DNA of 48,093 nucleotides from an uncultured Candidatus Nemicrothrix sp. (GCA_913055915.1 CAJXKL010000020.1:1-48093), one strand, 5' to 3'. Shown: positions 24,337-32,518, numbered from the stretch's first letter. Notes: a model not told the origin generated them from the sequence alone. Numbers and translations: made by a program.

Positions 24337-25019
24337 CAGGTCTGCAGTTTGTAACCCATGCCCCGCACGGTGATGACGTAGCGGGGGTTGGCGGGATCCG
24401 TCTCGATCTTGGTGCGAAGCCGTCTTATGTGGACGTCGACGAGCCGACCGTCTCCGAGGTAGTCGTAGTCCCAGACAGATTCGAGGAGGTCCTCTCTGCT
24501 GAAGACCTTGTTCGGGTTGGATGCCAACTCGACCAGGAGGCGGAATTCGGTGTGGGTCAGGTGCACCTCGTTTCCGGCGACCCGGACGGTGCCCTCATCT
24601 GCGAGCAGTTCCAACTGGTCGACGACCAGATGGGGGTGCGTCGTTTCAGATGGCCGAGACCTGCGTAGGAGGGCCCTGATGCGTGCCGACAAGACCTTGG
24701 CGTCAAACGGCTTGCTCAGGTAGTCGTCGGCTCCGGCCTCGAGTCCTGCGACAACGTCGTGGCTGTCATCACGTGCCGTAACCATGATGATCGGAACCTC
24801 GCTGAGCCGTCGGATCCTGCGACAGACCTCAAAACCGTCGATGCCCGGAAGCATTATGTCGATCAGGACCACATCACTCGGCGACGGGGTGAACACCTCC
24901 AGGGCTGCCTCGCCGCTGTCGGTCTCGACGACTACGTATCCCTCTTCTTCCAGGACCAGGCGGACTGCTGTTCGGATTCGTTCGTCGTCCTCGACGACGA
25001 GGATGTTCTTGCCCATCAT
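24336..25019 (-). CDS. OmpR-family response regulator, MtrA-like
   Basis: A 227-aa DNA-binding response regulator. The receiver domain has the acidic pair in VVEDDER, phospho-acceptor Asp54 in VLIDIMLPG, and Lys in LSKPF. A winged helix follows, with HLTHTEFRLLVELASNPNKVFSREDLL read as the OmpR-type entry and VDVHIRRLRTKIE, RGMGYKL at the end. The start at 25019 begins a few residues before the first strand as in the family; an extension to 25055 is open but unsupported. It leads the regulator-kinase-lipoprotein operon. Naming as MtrA is by gene order and family resemblance. Confidence 0.9.
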   Translation of the reverse strand: MMGKNILVVEDDERIRTAVRLVLEEEGYVVVETDSGEAALEVFTPSPSDVVLIDIMLPGIDGFEVCRRIRRLSEVPIIMVTARDDSHDVVAGLEAGADDYLSKPFDAKVLSARIRALLRRSRPSETTHPHLVVDQLELLADEGTVRVAGNEVHLTHTEFRLLVELASNPNKVFSREDLLESVWDYDYLGDGRLVDVHIRRLRTKIETDPANPRYVITVRGMGYKLQT

Positions 25020-25100
25020 TGTTTGAATGCTGCTCCGGGTCTGCTGGCGCTTCACCTGATCCTAGGAGTCATCGGGCCTCTACGCCCATAGTTACCCAGT

Positions 25101-25892
25101 TCAGGCCCTGTCGGCATCGACGCTGTGCAGTAGGGAGAGCAATTCGGAGAGGAGTCCCTCTGGTGCGGCCACCACGAAGTCTCCGGTCGGACTGTCTCCT
25201 GACAGATCACAGACCCGGCCTCCGGCCTCGCGGACAATAACGGTTCCGGCTGCAATGTCCCATGGCGCCAGACCCCGTTCGAAGAAGGCGTCCACCCGGC
25301 CACATGCAACAGAAGCGAGGTCAAGCGCTGCCCCACCCATCCTTCGGATGTCGCGTACCCGGGGGAGGATCTCGACCAGCCCCTCTGCCTGTCGGTGGCG
25401 TCGGTCGGGTTGGTATCCGAAACCTGTGGCGACGAGGGCCTCTGAGAGGATGGTGCTGTTGCTGACCCTGATGCTGGTTCCGTTGCGTGTCGCACCGTGA
25501 CCCAGTGCTGCCACAAACTCGTCTCCCAGGACCGGGTCGAGAATTACGCCGATTGCAGGTTCGCCGTCGACTTCGGCGCCGATCGAAACTGAATATCCCG
25601 GATGGCCGTACACGAAATTGGTAGTACCGTCGATCGGGTCCACTACCCACCGGACTCCGGAGGTTCCCGAAACGGTGGTTCCCTCCTCACACTGGATGGC
25701 GTCGTTGGGTCGGGCACCGTGAAGCATCTCGGCAATCTGCTTCTCAGACCAGAGGTCGGCGTCGGTGACCAGATCGGTGGCCGAACTCTTGGTTGCCGAG
25801 TCGAGTGAGACGCCTGCCCATCTGGCGAGTTCAGGTGCGACCGAGCGTGCGGTCCTGAGGGCCAGGTCCCGAAGAGACAGGAGGTTGGGCAC
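25101..25892 (-). CDS. Inositol-1-monophosphatase family protein
   Basis: A Mg2+/Li+-sensitive phosphatase of the SuhB/IMPase family (263 aa). Metal ligands are visible: Glu70 in QCEEGTT and Asp85/Asp88 in WVVDPIDGTTNF, with a further Asp in LAPWDIAAG near residue 211. In actinobacteria it can make free inositol for phosphatidylinositol lipids, which fits a genome with PimB'. Histidinol phosphatase (HisN) or NADP phosphatase activities occur in the same family and are not excluded. GTG start; it follows the small membrane protein by 6 nt and likely shares its transcript. Confidence 0.9.
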   Translation of the reverse strand: MPNLLSLRDLALRTARSVAPELARWAGVSLDSATKSSATDLVTDADLWSEKQIAEMLHGARPNDAIQCEEGTTVSGTSGVRWVVDPIDGTTNFVYGHPGYSVSIGAEVDGEPAIGVILDPVLGDEFVAALGHGATRNGTSIRVSNSTILSEALVATGFGYQPDRRHRQAEGLVEILPRVRDIRRMGGAALDLASVACGRVDAFFERGLAPWDIAAGTVIVREAGGRVCDLSGDSPTGDFVVAAPEGLLSELLSLLHSVDADRA

Positions 25893-25898
25893 GATCGG

Positions 25899-26207
25899 TC
25901 AGTTGACAGGATGGTGGTCGCGGGCGGCCTGTTGGACCTGTCCGGTACGCCACTCGGCCATTGCCCGCAGCGTCAGAGCAACCACGATTCCGACCCCGGC
26001 GGCTGCCAGGGCTGCGCTAACCACCCCCATTGAGCCGGCCAGGTTGGGGCAACCTGACTCGCACTGAAGATCGGTGACCGCGTACCCGACGAGACCCCCC
26101 GACGCGCCACCGGTCAACACGGCGATGAATGCCAGGAGTCGAGCCATCAGCGACGGGGTTGCCGATCGTGGCCCTGGAGCGCCTGCAGAGGTGTCGGTGT
26201 CTGTCAC
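25899..26207 (-). CDS. Small two-helix membrane protein, unknown function
   Basis: A 102-aa protein I do not recognise. It has two hydrophobic helices, at about 21-46 (LMARLLAFIAVLTGGASGGLV...) and 59-84, joined by a short loop with two cysteines (LQCESGCPN) that could form a disulfide outside the membrane. The N- and C-tails are polar. GTG start with no clear Shine-Dalgarno; TAGCCT lies 8 nt upstream. It precedes the inositol monophosphatase by 6 nt and is divergent from the Nudix gene. Confidence 0.65.
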   Translation of the reverse strand: MTDTDTSAGAPGPRSATPSLMARLLAFIAVLTGGASGGLVGYAVTDLQCESGCPNLAGSMGVVSAALAAAGVGIVVALTLRAMAEWRTGQVQQAARDHHPVN

Positions 26208-26262
26208 TAGGGGTGAGGCTACCGCCCGCTCCGGTCTCCGGTGAGGGTGTCAGACTGTGTCG

Positions 26263-26772
26263 ATGGCCGGTCAACAAGAGCGTGAGTGGCGTGAGTGGCG
26301 GGTCGCCGGGGCCCTCATCGAACAGGATGGGCTTCTCCTGCTCGTAGCCAACCGCAGACGGGGTGGACAGTTGGAGTGGACCCCTCCGGGAGGGGTGATC
26401 GACCCAGGTGAGACGAGCACCGGAGCACTGACCCGTGAGGTCCGCGAGGAGACCGGCCTGATCGTTGAGTCATGGACGTCCACTGTCTATGAGGTATCTG
26501 TGGATTTTCCAGACCGTGGCATGCGGCTCGGAGTGGAGGTGTTCGTCGCGGAGTCCTGGCACGGGTCGATGGTATTTGAGGACCCTGACGGCATTGTCGA
26601 GGAAGGGCGCTTCGTTGATCTCGGCGAGAGTGCCGCCCTGTTGGTTTCGGCCCCTGCGTGGGTGAGGGAACCCGTCGGCGTCTGGCTGGGAGGGGCGATC
26701 GAACCCGGAGCCCGGTTCGAGTACATGGCCAAGGGCACCAGGCCGGGGAACATGACTGTCGAGCGGAGGTGA
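26263..26772 (+). CDS. Nudix hydrolase
   Basis: Hydrolyses a nucleoside-diphosphate-linked compound. The 169-aa protein has a complete Nudix box, GGVIDPGETSTGALTREV followed by REETGL (Gx5Ex7REUxEExGU). The beta-sheet lead RVAGALIEQDGLLLLVANRR is typical. There is no signal peptide. The ATG at 26263 is preferred to a GTG two codons upstream; CAGACT lies 6 nt before it. The stop overlaps the dinB start (GTGA). The pairing with an error-prone polymerase suggests a nucleotide-pool or damage role, but the substrate is unknown. Confidence 0.9.
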   Translation: MAGQQEREWREWRVAGALIEQDGLLLLVANRRRGGQLEWTPPGGVIDPGETSTGALTREVREETGLIVESWTSTVYEVSVDFPDRGMRLGVEVFVAESWHGSMVFEDPDGIVEEGRFVDLGESAALLVSAPAWVREPVGVWLGGAIEPGARFEYMAKGTRPGNMTVERR

Positions 26773-28046
26773 GACCGGCCACCCCGATTCTGCATGTTGA
26801 CATGGATGCGTTCTTCGCATCCGTGGAGGTGGTGCGAAATCCTGGCCTGCGTGGCAGACCAGTTGTCGTCGGCGGAAGTGGGGAGAGGGGGGTGGTGGCT
26901 GCCGCCTCCTATGAGGCACGGGTGTTCGGTATCCGCTCGGCGATGCCCTCCCTGAGGGCTCGGAGCCTCTGCCCCGATTTGGTATTTCTGCCTAGTGACC
27001 ACGCCCACTACCGCGAGGTGAGCCGCCGGGTGATGGCAATCTTCCACCGGTTCACACCGCTTGTTGAGCCCCTGTCTCTGGACGAGGCGTTTCTTGATGT
27101 CGGGGGAGCCGTGCGAACTGTCGGAGAACCGGTAGAAATCGCCGCGGAGATCCGCAGTCTGGTCTCCCTCGAGGAAGGCCTGACCTGTTCGGTAGGGGTG
27201 GCTCCCAACAAGTTCCTGGCCAAGTTGGCAAGCGAGCAAGCCAAGCCGATGGTGTCAGCGTCGGGCCCCGAAGAGGGGTCCGGTATCTACGTGGTCCCGC
27301 CTGATGAGGTTGAGGCTTTTCTGGCGACCCTTCCCGCAGAGGCCGTCTGGGGGGTCGGCCCGCGAACCATGGAATGCCTGCAGCGACTCGGTGTCGCAAC
27401 CGTCGCCGACCTTGCTGTCGTGCCCGAGGCAACCCTGGTGTCCCTACTGGGCGATGCCGCTGGCAGGAAACTGTGGCGGCTCACCAGGGGTATGGATGAC
27501 CGGTCGGTGGAACCCGCTCAGTCCGTCAAGTCCATCGGCCACGAGGAGACTTTTTCAGTGGACTTGATGGATCCTGAATCCCTGATCCATGAGTTGGGCG
27601 GGATGGCTGATGCCGTTGCAAGTAGGGCGCGGGCGGCCGGGGTGACGGGTAGGACGGTGAACATAAAGGTCCGCTTTGCCGACTTCACGACTATCACCCG
27701 TGCGTCGACCCTTGCCGACGGGACCGACAGCAGTGCAAGAATCGTCGATGTGGCTGGCGCCATGCTGAACAGAATCGATCCGAGTCCGGGAGTGAGGCTG
27801 CTCGGGGTGTCGCTGAGTGGTCTACGCGAGGGGTCGGTGCGCCAACTTCGACTTGACGAACTACCCGGTGACGGATGGGACGCTGAGGAGCGTGGGGATC
27901 GTCTGCCGAGGTGGCGTGAGGCTGAAGGTGTTGTCGACCGGATAAGGAGGCGATTTGGTCACAGGGCCATTGGCCACGGTGCTGCAGGGCCAGGTGAGGG
28001 GCCTGAGGATCCGGTAGACAGGCAGCGCTGGGGCCCCGATTCGTAG
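26769..28046 (+). CDS. dinB: DNA polymerase IV
   Basis: A Y-family translesion polymerase (EC 2.7.7.7), 425 aa. The catalytic acids are Asp11 (HVDMDAFFASVE) and Asp105/Glu106 (SLDEAFLD), with Phe15/Phe16 at the steric-gate position. The thumb (SVGVAPNKFLAKLASEQAKP), a helix-hairpin-helix (VWGVGPRTMECLQRLGV) and the little finger (SIGHEETF) follow. QLRLDEL near residue 398 is at the usual place of the clamp-binding QLxLF motif but is degenerate. The GTG start overlaps both the Nudix stop and a GGAGG, so initiation probably depends on translation of the Nudix gene. No lexA box was identified. Confidence 0.94.
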   Translation: MRPATPILHVDMDAFFASVEVVRNPGLRGRPVVVGGSGERGVVAAASYEARVFGIRSAMPSLRARSLCPDLVFLPSDHAHYREVSRRVMAIFHRFTPLVEPLSLDEAFLDVGGAVRTVGEPVEIAAEIRSLVSLEEGLTCSVGVAPNKFLAKLASEQAKPMVSASGPEEGSGIYVVPPDEVEAFLATLPAEAVWGVGPRTMECLQRLGVATVADLAVVPEATLVSLLGDAAGRKLWRLTRGMDDRSVEPAQSVKSIGHEETFSVDLMDPESLIHELGGMADAVASRARAAGVTGRTVNIKVRFADFTTITRASTLADGTDSSARIVDVAGAMLNRIDPSPGVRLLGVSLSGLREGSVRQLRLDELPGDGWDAEERGDRLPRWREAEGVVDRIRRRFGHRAIGHGAAGPGEGPEDPVDRQRWGPDS

Positions 28047-28254
28047 GTGCCAGGGGTCGCCGTGAATGAAGCCAGAGCGGTCATGTGCTTTGTTTCCCTG
28101 TGGCCCAGTTGCCGAGGTGCAGATTCCGAGGGCGTTCATGTGGGCGACAAATGCCGTTGTGCGTTGTTGCGCGGGTGTGGCTGTGCGATGCTTAGAGGCT
28201 GACGAACCGGTCTGGTCACGGACCGTTGAACTGGTGAGGAGAGGTGAGAACCCG

Positions 28255-28650
28255 GTGCCGTTGTCCGACGAAGAGGAGCGGATCCTCAGCGAGATCGAAG
28301 AACAGCTCTACGAGACCGACCCCAGCCTGGTGCGTGAGGTCTCGCAGACGACGGTCTACACGCAGTCGATCCAGTACCTCAAGTGGTCAATTTTGGGCTT
28401 CCTGCTCGGGGTGACCATCATGGTCGTGAGCCTCTCGACGTCGTTCCTCTTGTCGTTCCTCGGCTTTCTTGTGATGCTCGCATCAGCCCTGGCGCTTGAG
28501 CGCAACGCACGCCACCTGGGCAGGACGGGCATGCAGCAGGTGACACAGTCCGGCCGTGGGGCAGCTCTCAAGGCAGCGGTCGGAGACAGTCGCCAGCGGA
28601 TGCGGGAGCGTTTTCGTCGCGGAGAAGAACACCGCCCCGACAGGTATTGA
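28255..28650 (+). CDS. DUF3040 membrane protein
   Basis: A 131-aa protein of the actinobacterial DUF3040 family, function unknown. It opens MPLSDEEERILSEIEEQLYETDP, the family hallmark. Two adjacent hydrophobic helices lie at about 44-63 and 65-82 (LGFLLGVTIMVVSLS and LLSFLGFLVMLASAL), then a basic C-terminal tail. The GTG start has GAGAGGTGAG 6 nt upstream. The preceding 208 nt after dinB hold no gene I can support. The stop overlaps the TTG start of the ROK gene, so the two are coupled. Confidence 0.85.
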   Translation: MPLSDEEERILSEIEEQLYETDPSLVREVSQTTVYTQSIQYLKWSILGFLLGVTIMVVSLSTSFLLSFLGFLVMLASALALERNARHLGRTGMQQVTQSGRGAALKAAVGDSRQRMRERFRRGEEHRPDRY

Positions 28651-29543
28651 CGAACCGGCGTAGGCGACAGATCTTGGCCCATGCCCTTGCCATCGACATC
28701 GGTGGCACAAAGTTGGAAGTTGCACTGGTGGATCCGAACGGGGCGATTCTTGGCCGTAGGCGCGCACCCACAGCGGGGGCCGATGCTGAGACTCTGTTCG
28801 GCCAGTTGAGGGATCTGGTGGCCCCGCTCGTAGCCGATGGAGATCTGGACGTCTGTGGCGTCGGATCCGGTGGGCCGATGACGGCCGGCGGTGAGACGGT
28901 GTCGCCCCTGAACATCCCACAATGGCGGGAGTTCCCGCTCAGGCGGCGTTTGGCCGACCTTCTGGGAGTGCCGGTGGCGGTAGACAACGATGCAAAGGCC
29001 CTTGCTCTGGGTGAGGGGTGGCTGGGTGCCGCAGTCGGGTGCCGGAACTATCTGGCAATGGTCGTATCAACCGGAGTCGGCGGCGGGCTGGTCGTGGATG
29101 GACACCTTCTAGATGGTGATGCGGGTAACGCCGGCCACATCGGTCACGTCATTGTCGACCTGGAGGGCCCTCCGTGTGTATGCGGCAGCCGGGGATGTCT
29201 CGAGGCGATGACGTCGGGTCCTGCCATCAGCCGCCAGTTGGGCTATCCGGTGGAGGACGCGCCTGTGGAGGTGCGCAGGCATACCGGCAAACTGGTGGGA
29301 AGAGCGGTGGCGTCGGTGGTGAACCTCCTCGACCTTCCCCTCACGGTGGTGGCCGGGTCGGTGGCACTCGGCTTCGGCGAGGACTTCTTTGATGCCGCCC
29401 AGACGGAGTTGAGTGGGCACTGCGGCCTGGAGTTCACCCACGGTGCCAGGATCGTTCCAGCCGGGCTCGGCCCCGATGGCCCACTTGTGGGAGCGGCGGC
29501 GGTGGGGTGGATGTCATTGGGCGAAACGGTGCTCTCCCTGTGA
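28647..29543 (+). CDS. ROK-family sugar kinase (glucokinase-like)
   Basis: Phosphorylates glucose or a related hexose with ATP. The 298-aa protein has the ATP motif AIDIGGTKLEVAL, the sugar-binding DND in VPVAVDNDAKALALGE, STGVGGGLV, and the ROK zinc motif GHIGHVIVDLEGPPCVCG with SRGCLEA (CxCGxxGCxE). These fit the actinobacterial glucokinase branch. The start is a TTG in a TTGA overlap with the DUF3040 stop; a TTG nine codons later is an alternative. The substrate is not proven; N-acetylmannosamine kinases look similar. Confidence 0.9.
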   Translation: MTNRRRRQILAHALAIDIGGTKLEVALVDPNGAILGRRRAPTAGADAETLFGQLRDLVAPLVADGDLDVCGVGSGGPMTAGGETVSPLNIPQWREFPLRRRLADLLGVPVAVDNDAKALALGEGWLGAAVGCRNYLAMVVSTGVGGGLVVDGHLLDGDAGNAGHIGHVIVDLEGPPCVCGSRGCLEAMTSGPAISRQLGYPVEDAPVEVRRHTGKLVGRAVASVVNLLDLPLTVVAGSVALGFGEDFFDAAQTELSGHCGLEFTHGARIVPAGLGPDGPLVGAAAVGWMSLGETVLSL

Positions 29544-29794
29544 GGGTCGGTTGGGTGGCAGCGCTCTGCCTGGCCCTGGTGCGGCGGCCAGGTCTCTGGC
29601 CCGTTGCCGTTCGACAGGCTCATCGGCTCGCTGCTCGCGGCTGGTGGCGTCGACCACCGTTTGTGCCGCTACCGGACGGATCGTACGCCGGGTTCCGTGC
29701 GACAACCCAGTACGGAGATCTCAACCATGAACCCGGTCCTGCAGACGTGCTCGTCTGGTTGGAGTGGTGCAGGGAGATGGAGAGGGGCGTCTGA
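29540..29794 (+). CDS. Conserved small actinobacterial protein, unknown function
   Basis: An 84-aa protein with a hydrophobic N-terminus (VGWVAALCLALV) and then RPPFVPLPDGSYAGFRATTQYGD and LVWLEWCREME. I recall this PFxPLPDxxYxxFRxxTxYGD pattern from conserved hypothetical proteins of Actinobacteria, often near lipoate-ligase genes, as here. Function is unknown. The start GTG overlaps the ROK stop (GTGA), and the stop overlaps the next start (TGATG), which places it firmly in the operon. Confidence 0.75.
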   Translation: MRVGWVAALCLALVRRPGLWPVAVRQAHRLAARGWWRRPPFVPLPDGSYAGFRATTQYGDLNHEPGPADVLVWLEWCREMERGV

Positions 29795-30432
29795 TGTCAC
29801 CCGGCTGGGTGGTGGAGCGTCCGGCTGGGAGCATCGCCGAGCGCCACAACATCGACCCGCCCCTCGATGCGCGGCGGGTGTTGCTCCATGACGTTCCAGA
29901 CGTTGCCGTAGTGGTTGGTAGTGCCCAGCGGGTGATGCCGACAGTCGAGGGCATTCAGGTGGTTCGGCGAAGGTCTGGTGGTGGAGGCGTTCTGGTGGGC
30001 CCCGACGAGGTCCTCTGGATCGACGTCCTGTTGCCGCGGGAAGATCCGCTCTGGAATGACGACATTTCCCGGTCGGGCAACTGGCTTGGTGCTGCCTGGC
30101 GTGCTGCTCTCACCGACATGGATGTCGGGGCAACAGTTCACTTCGGCCCCATGGTCACGACAAGGTGGTCGGAGACGGTCTGCTTCGCCGGCGTAGGTCC
30201 GAGTGAGGTCCTGGTGGGCGGCCGCAAGGTCGTCGGTATCAGCCAGCGCCGCAACAGAAGGGGTGCCCGCTTCCAGTGTGCCGCCCTGCTCCGGTGGCGG
30301 CCCAGCGAGATGGTCCGGTTGTTCGATCTGCAGCCGGCAGATGTGGCGTCCGCCGACCTGGCAGGGTCGGCTGAGGGCCTTGAGGTTGACCCGGGGAGCC
30401 TTTCCGAGGCCTTCCTGAACCAACTTCCCTGA
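29794..30432 (+). CDS. Lipoate-protein ligase / octanoyltransferase-like protein
   Basis: A 212-aa member of the BPL/LplA catalytic family, which transfers lipoyl or octanoyl groups to proteins. RRRSGGGGVLVGPDEVLWID matches the acyl-binding loop (RRxSGGGAVL in classic enzymes), and the catalytic lysine is in GGRKVVGISQRRNR. It is shorter than most LplA proteins and lacks the accessory C-terminal domain. It may supply lipoyl groups for the E2 subunit at 7402-8628 (inference). It is the last gene before the division cluster. Amidotransferase (LipL-type) activity is an alternative. Confidence 0.8.
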   Translation: MSPGWVVERPAGSIAERHNIDPPLDARRVLLHDVPDVAVVVGSAQRVMPTVEGIQVVRRRSGGGGVLVGPDEVLWIDVLLPREDPLWNDDISRSGNWLGAAWRAALTDMDVGATVHFGPMVTTRWSETVCFAGVGPSEVLVGGRKVVGISQRRNRRGARFQCAALLRWRPSEMVRLFDLQPADVASADLAGSAEGLEVDPGSLSEAFLNQLP

Positions 30433-30437
30433 GATCC

Positions 30438-30466
30438 GCCGGTTATCGCTGGGGCGCACCGGCTTT
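30438..30466 (+). terminator. Weak hairpin after the lipoate-ligase-like gene
   Basis: GCCGGT (30438-30443) and ACCGGC (30458-30463) with a 14-nt loop, followed by only TTT. It is a marginal terminator. Confidence 0.25.
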
Positions 30467-30561
30467 ACACCCTGTTTTCCCGGAGATGCCCCGCCGGGTT
30501 GATTCGCACCCCACTTCCATGCCAGAAACCCCTCTAATTGGGGGAGAGTGGGCCCCTTGTC

Positions 30562-30590
30562 TTGCTATGTGGGTTAAATCCCCATAAAGT
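30562..30590 (+). promoter_or_regulatory. mraZ / division-cluster promoter
   Basis: TTGCTA (30562-30567), 17-nt spacer, TAAAGT (30585-30590). The expected start is 30597-30598, within two bases of the mraZ ATG. Three GTGG elements at 30547, 30568 and 30588 (AGTGGG, TGTGGG, AGTGGT) are phased about 20-21 bp and could be MraZ autoregulatory sites. Confidence 0.6.
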
Positions 30591-30598
30591 GGTGCGCT

Positions 30599-31048
30599 AT
30601 GGAGGGAAAGAGAGATGTGGCAATGCCATTTGTTGGGACGCACGACCACACCCTTGACGACAAGGGTCGTCTGGTCATGCCGGCAGAATTCCGCACCCAT
30701 TTCGACGGGCCGGCCTACCTCTCTCCCTGGGCCGGTTGCGTTGCCCTCTGGACCGCTGACCGTTTCAAGTCCATGGTCCGCCGCCTCGAGGAGGAGGAGC
30801 GCTCAGGCGAGACCGATCCCGCCGTCCTGAGGGGCCTCGCAGCTCGTTCCAAGGAGGTCAGGTTGGACCCCCAGGGGCGAATCATCGTCCCCCCGAGGCT
30901 CAGGGAGTTCGCAGCACTCGAACGCGACGTGGTCGTCTGCGGCGCCATCGACCGGATCGAGATATGGAACGCCCCCGACTGGGGGGGAATGGCCGATGAG
31001 CTTGACCGTTCAATCGACGCGGCCTTCCGCCGGGGGAGCGGGATTTGA
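30599..31048 (+). CDS. mraZ: Transcriptional regulator MraZ
   Basis: A DNA-binding repressor that heads the division and cell wall cluster (149 aa). It has two AbrB-like halves, each with its DxxxR motif: LDDKGRLVMPAEFR and LDPQGRIIVPPRLREF. The family usually begins at MPFVGTH, here residues 9-15, so a start at 30623 is possible. The ATG at 30599 fits a nearly leaderless transcript from the promoter just upstream. The protein probably binds the GTGG repeats in its own promoter (known for the family). Confidence 0.94.
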   Translation: MEGKRDVAMPFVGTHDHTLDDKGRLVMPAEFRTHFDGPAYLSPWAGCVALWTADRFKSMVRRLEEEERSGETDPAVLRGLAARSKEVRLDPQGRIIVPPRLREFAALERDVVVCGAIDRIEIWNAPDWGGMADELDRSIDAAFRRGSGI

Positions 31049-31067
31049 GCCCGCTACAGGGGAGACC

Positions 31068-32096
31068 ATGAGGCTGACGACCGTTCGTAGCCGCCGCAGG
31101 GCGCACCGCTGCGACGTCAACACCACCGCGGAAACAGATGAACAGATGGATAAAGACAGACCAACTCCGGCAGATAGCTTCCAGCATCAGCCAGCGATGC
31201 TCGACGAGGTCATCGAAGCACTGTCTGACGTGCCAGCGGGACCAATCCTTGATGCCACTCTCGGTGGTGCTGGCCATGCCACAGCCCTGTTGGAAGCCCT
31301 CCCGGACTGCACCCTCATCGGTCTTGACAGGGACACCGATGCCATCGCAGTCGCATCCAGACGCCTCTCAACGTTCGGAGACCGCGTCGCACTCCAGCAC
31401 TCGGACTTCGGGGACCTCAGCCTTGCCCTCGACAGGGCCGACACCCGACAGATCTCAGCTTTCCTCTTTGACCTGGGTGTCTCGTCGCCCCAACTCGACC
31501 GCGTCGAGCGTGGGTTCAGTTACCGCGACGCAGGGCCTCTGGACATGCGAATGGACCGGACACGGGAACGAACGGCATCAGAGGTCATAAACGGCTACAG
31601 CGAGAGCACGTTGGCCGATCTCATCTACCGGAATTCCGACGAACGGTACGCCCGACGAATCGCTGAAGCGATCGTGGCTGCGAGGCCAGTCGTCGACACC
31701 GCAGAGTTGGCTGAACTGGTTCGCTCGGCCATTCCCGCTCCGGCACGTCGCACGGGCGGGCATCCGGCCAAGCGGACTTTCCAGGCCATACGCATCGAGG
31801 TGAACTCTGAACTGGAGCAGTTGGCAGTAGGCCTCGATGCGGCGATTCAACGCCTCAGGCCCGGCGGCCGGGGCGTTGTCATCTCCTACCATTCGGGCGA
31901 GGACCGCCTCGTCAAGGTCCGGTTCGACCGTGCCGTGACCGGTGGGTGCAAGTGTCCCCCAAAGTTGCCCTGTGGGTGTGGCGCCCGGCCCGAGGCGGTC
32001 ACTCTAAGGAGAAGGGCGCTCCGGCCCAGTGCAACTGAGATCGAGCGCAACCCAAGGGCTGCCAGTGCCCGCCTGCGGATTCTGGAGCGGGCATGA
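31068..32096 (+). CDS. rsmH: 16S rRNA (cytosine1402-N4)-methyltransferase
   Basis: Methylates C1402 of 16S rRNA with S-adenosylmethionine (EC 2.1.1.199). The SAM motif is DATLGGAGHATALLEAL; LIGLDRDTDAI, LFDLGVSSPQLD, RGFSYRDAGPLDMRMD and RTFQAIRIEVNSEL follow, as in all RsmH. The C-terminus has the cysteine pattern CKCPPKLPCGCG. The start at 31068 has GGGGAG 3 nt upstream; the ATG at 31146 would give a 316-aa protein closer to the family norm but has no ribosome site. The stop overlaps ftsL (ATGA). Confidence 0.94.
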   Translation: MRLTTVRSRRRAHRCDVNTTAETDEQMDKDRPTPADSFQHQPAMLDEVIEALSDVPAGPILDATLGGAGHATALLEALPDCTLIGLDRDTDAIAVASRRLSTFGDRVALQHSDFGDLSLALDRADTRQISAFLFDLGVSSPQLDRVERGFSYRDAGPLDMRMDRTRERTASEVINGYSESTLADLIYRNSDERYARRIAEAIVAARPVVDTAELAELVRSAIPAPARRTGGHPAKRTFQAIRIEVNSELEQLAVGLDAAIQRLRPGGRGVVISYHSGEDRLVKVRFDRAVTGGCKCPPKLPCGCGARPEAVTLRRRALRPSATEIERNPRAASARLRILERA

Positions 32097-32518
32097 CTGC
32101 AGTAGTCAGACCGGCTGGACGTAGCGAGGCATACCCAGACAGGGGAACCCGCAGCAGTGCAACGTCCAAGGTCGCGACCAGCAGCAGGCCTGCATTCGGG
32201 GCCATGGGAGCCCTTACGGTCTTCGGGCTCTTCGTTGCCCTGCTGGCAATGGCGTCACTGCACAGCGTGCTCGTCAGCGGCCAGTTCGAGTTCGATGCCC
32301 TGCAGGATCGGCTGGAGTACGGCCAGGAACGCTCACAGGTGCTCAGGGAGGAGGTAGCACGCCTCGAGAGCCCATCCCGGATCCTGAGTGCCGCCACCGG
32401 TCGCCTGGGGATGACGCCGCCGCCGAACCGCCTCTACCTGCCGGCAGTAGTGCCCGGCGACCCCCTGCGCCCGCTCCCGGGTCCATCCGAGAACCCCTTC
32501 TCACTCCGGGTTCGTTGA
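32093..32518 (+). CDS. ftsL: FtsL-like septum protein
   Basis: A 141-aa bitopic membrane protein between rsmH and ftsI, the place of FtsL. A basic N-tail is followed by one membrane helix (residues about 38-60, ALTVFGLFVALLAMASLHSV), then a coiled coil (ALQDRLEYGQERSQVLREEVARLES) and a Pro-rich C-terminus. In the divisome FtsL, FtsQ and FtsB bridge to FtsW/FtsI. Sequence identity in this family is low, so the call rests on topology and position. Overlaps flank both ends (ATGA and TTGA). Confidence 0.85.
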   Translation: MTAVVRPAGRSEAYPDRGTRSSATSKVATSSRPAFGAMGALTVFGLFVALLAMASLHSVLVSGQFEFDALQDRLEYGQERSQVLREEVARLESPSRILSAATGRLGMTPPPNRLYLPAVVPGDPLRPLPGPSENPFSLRVR

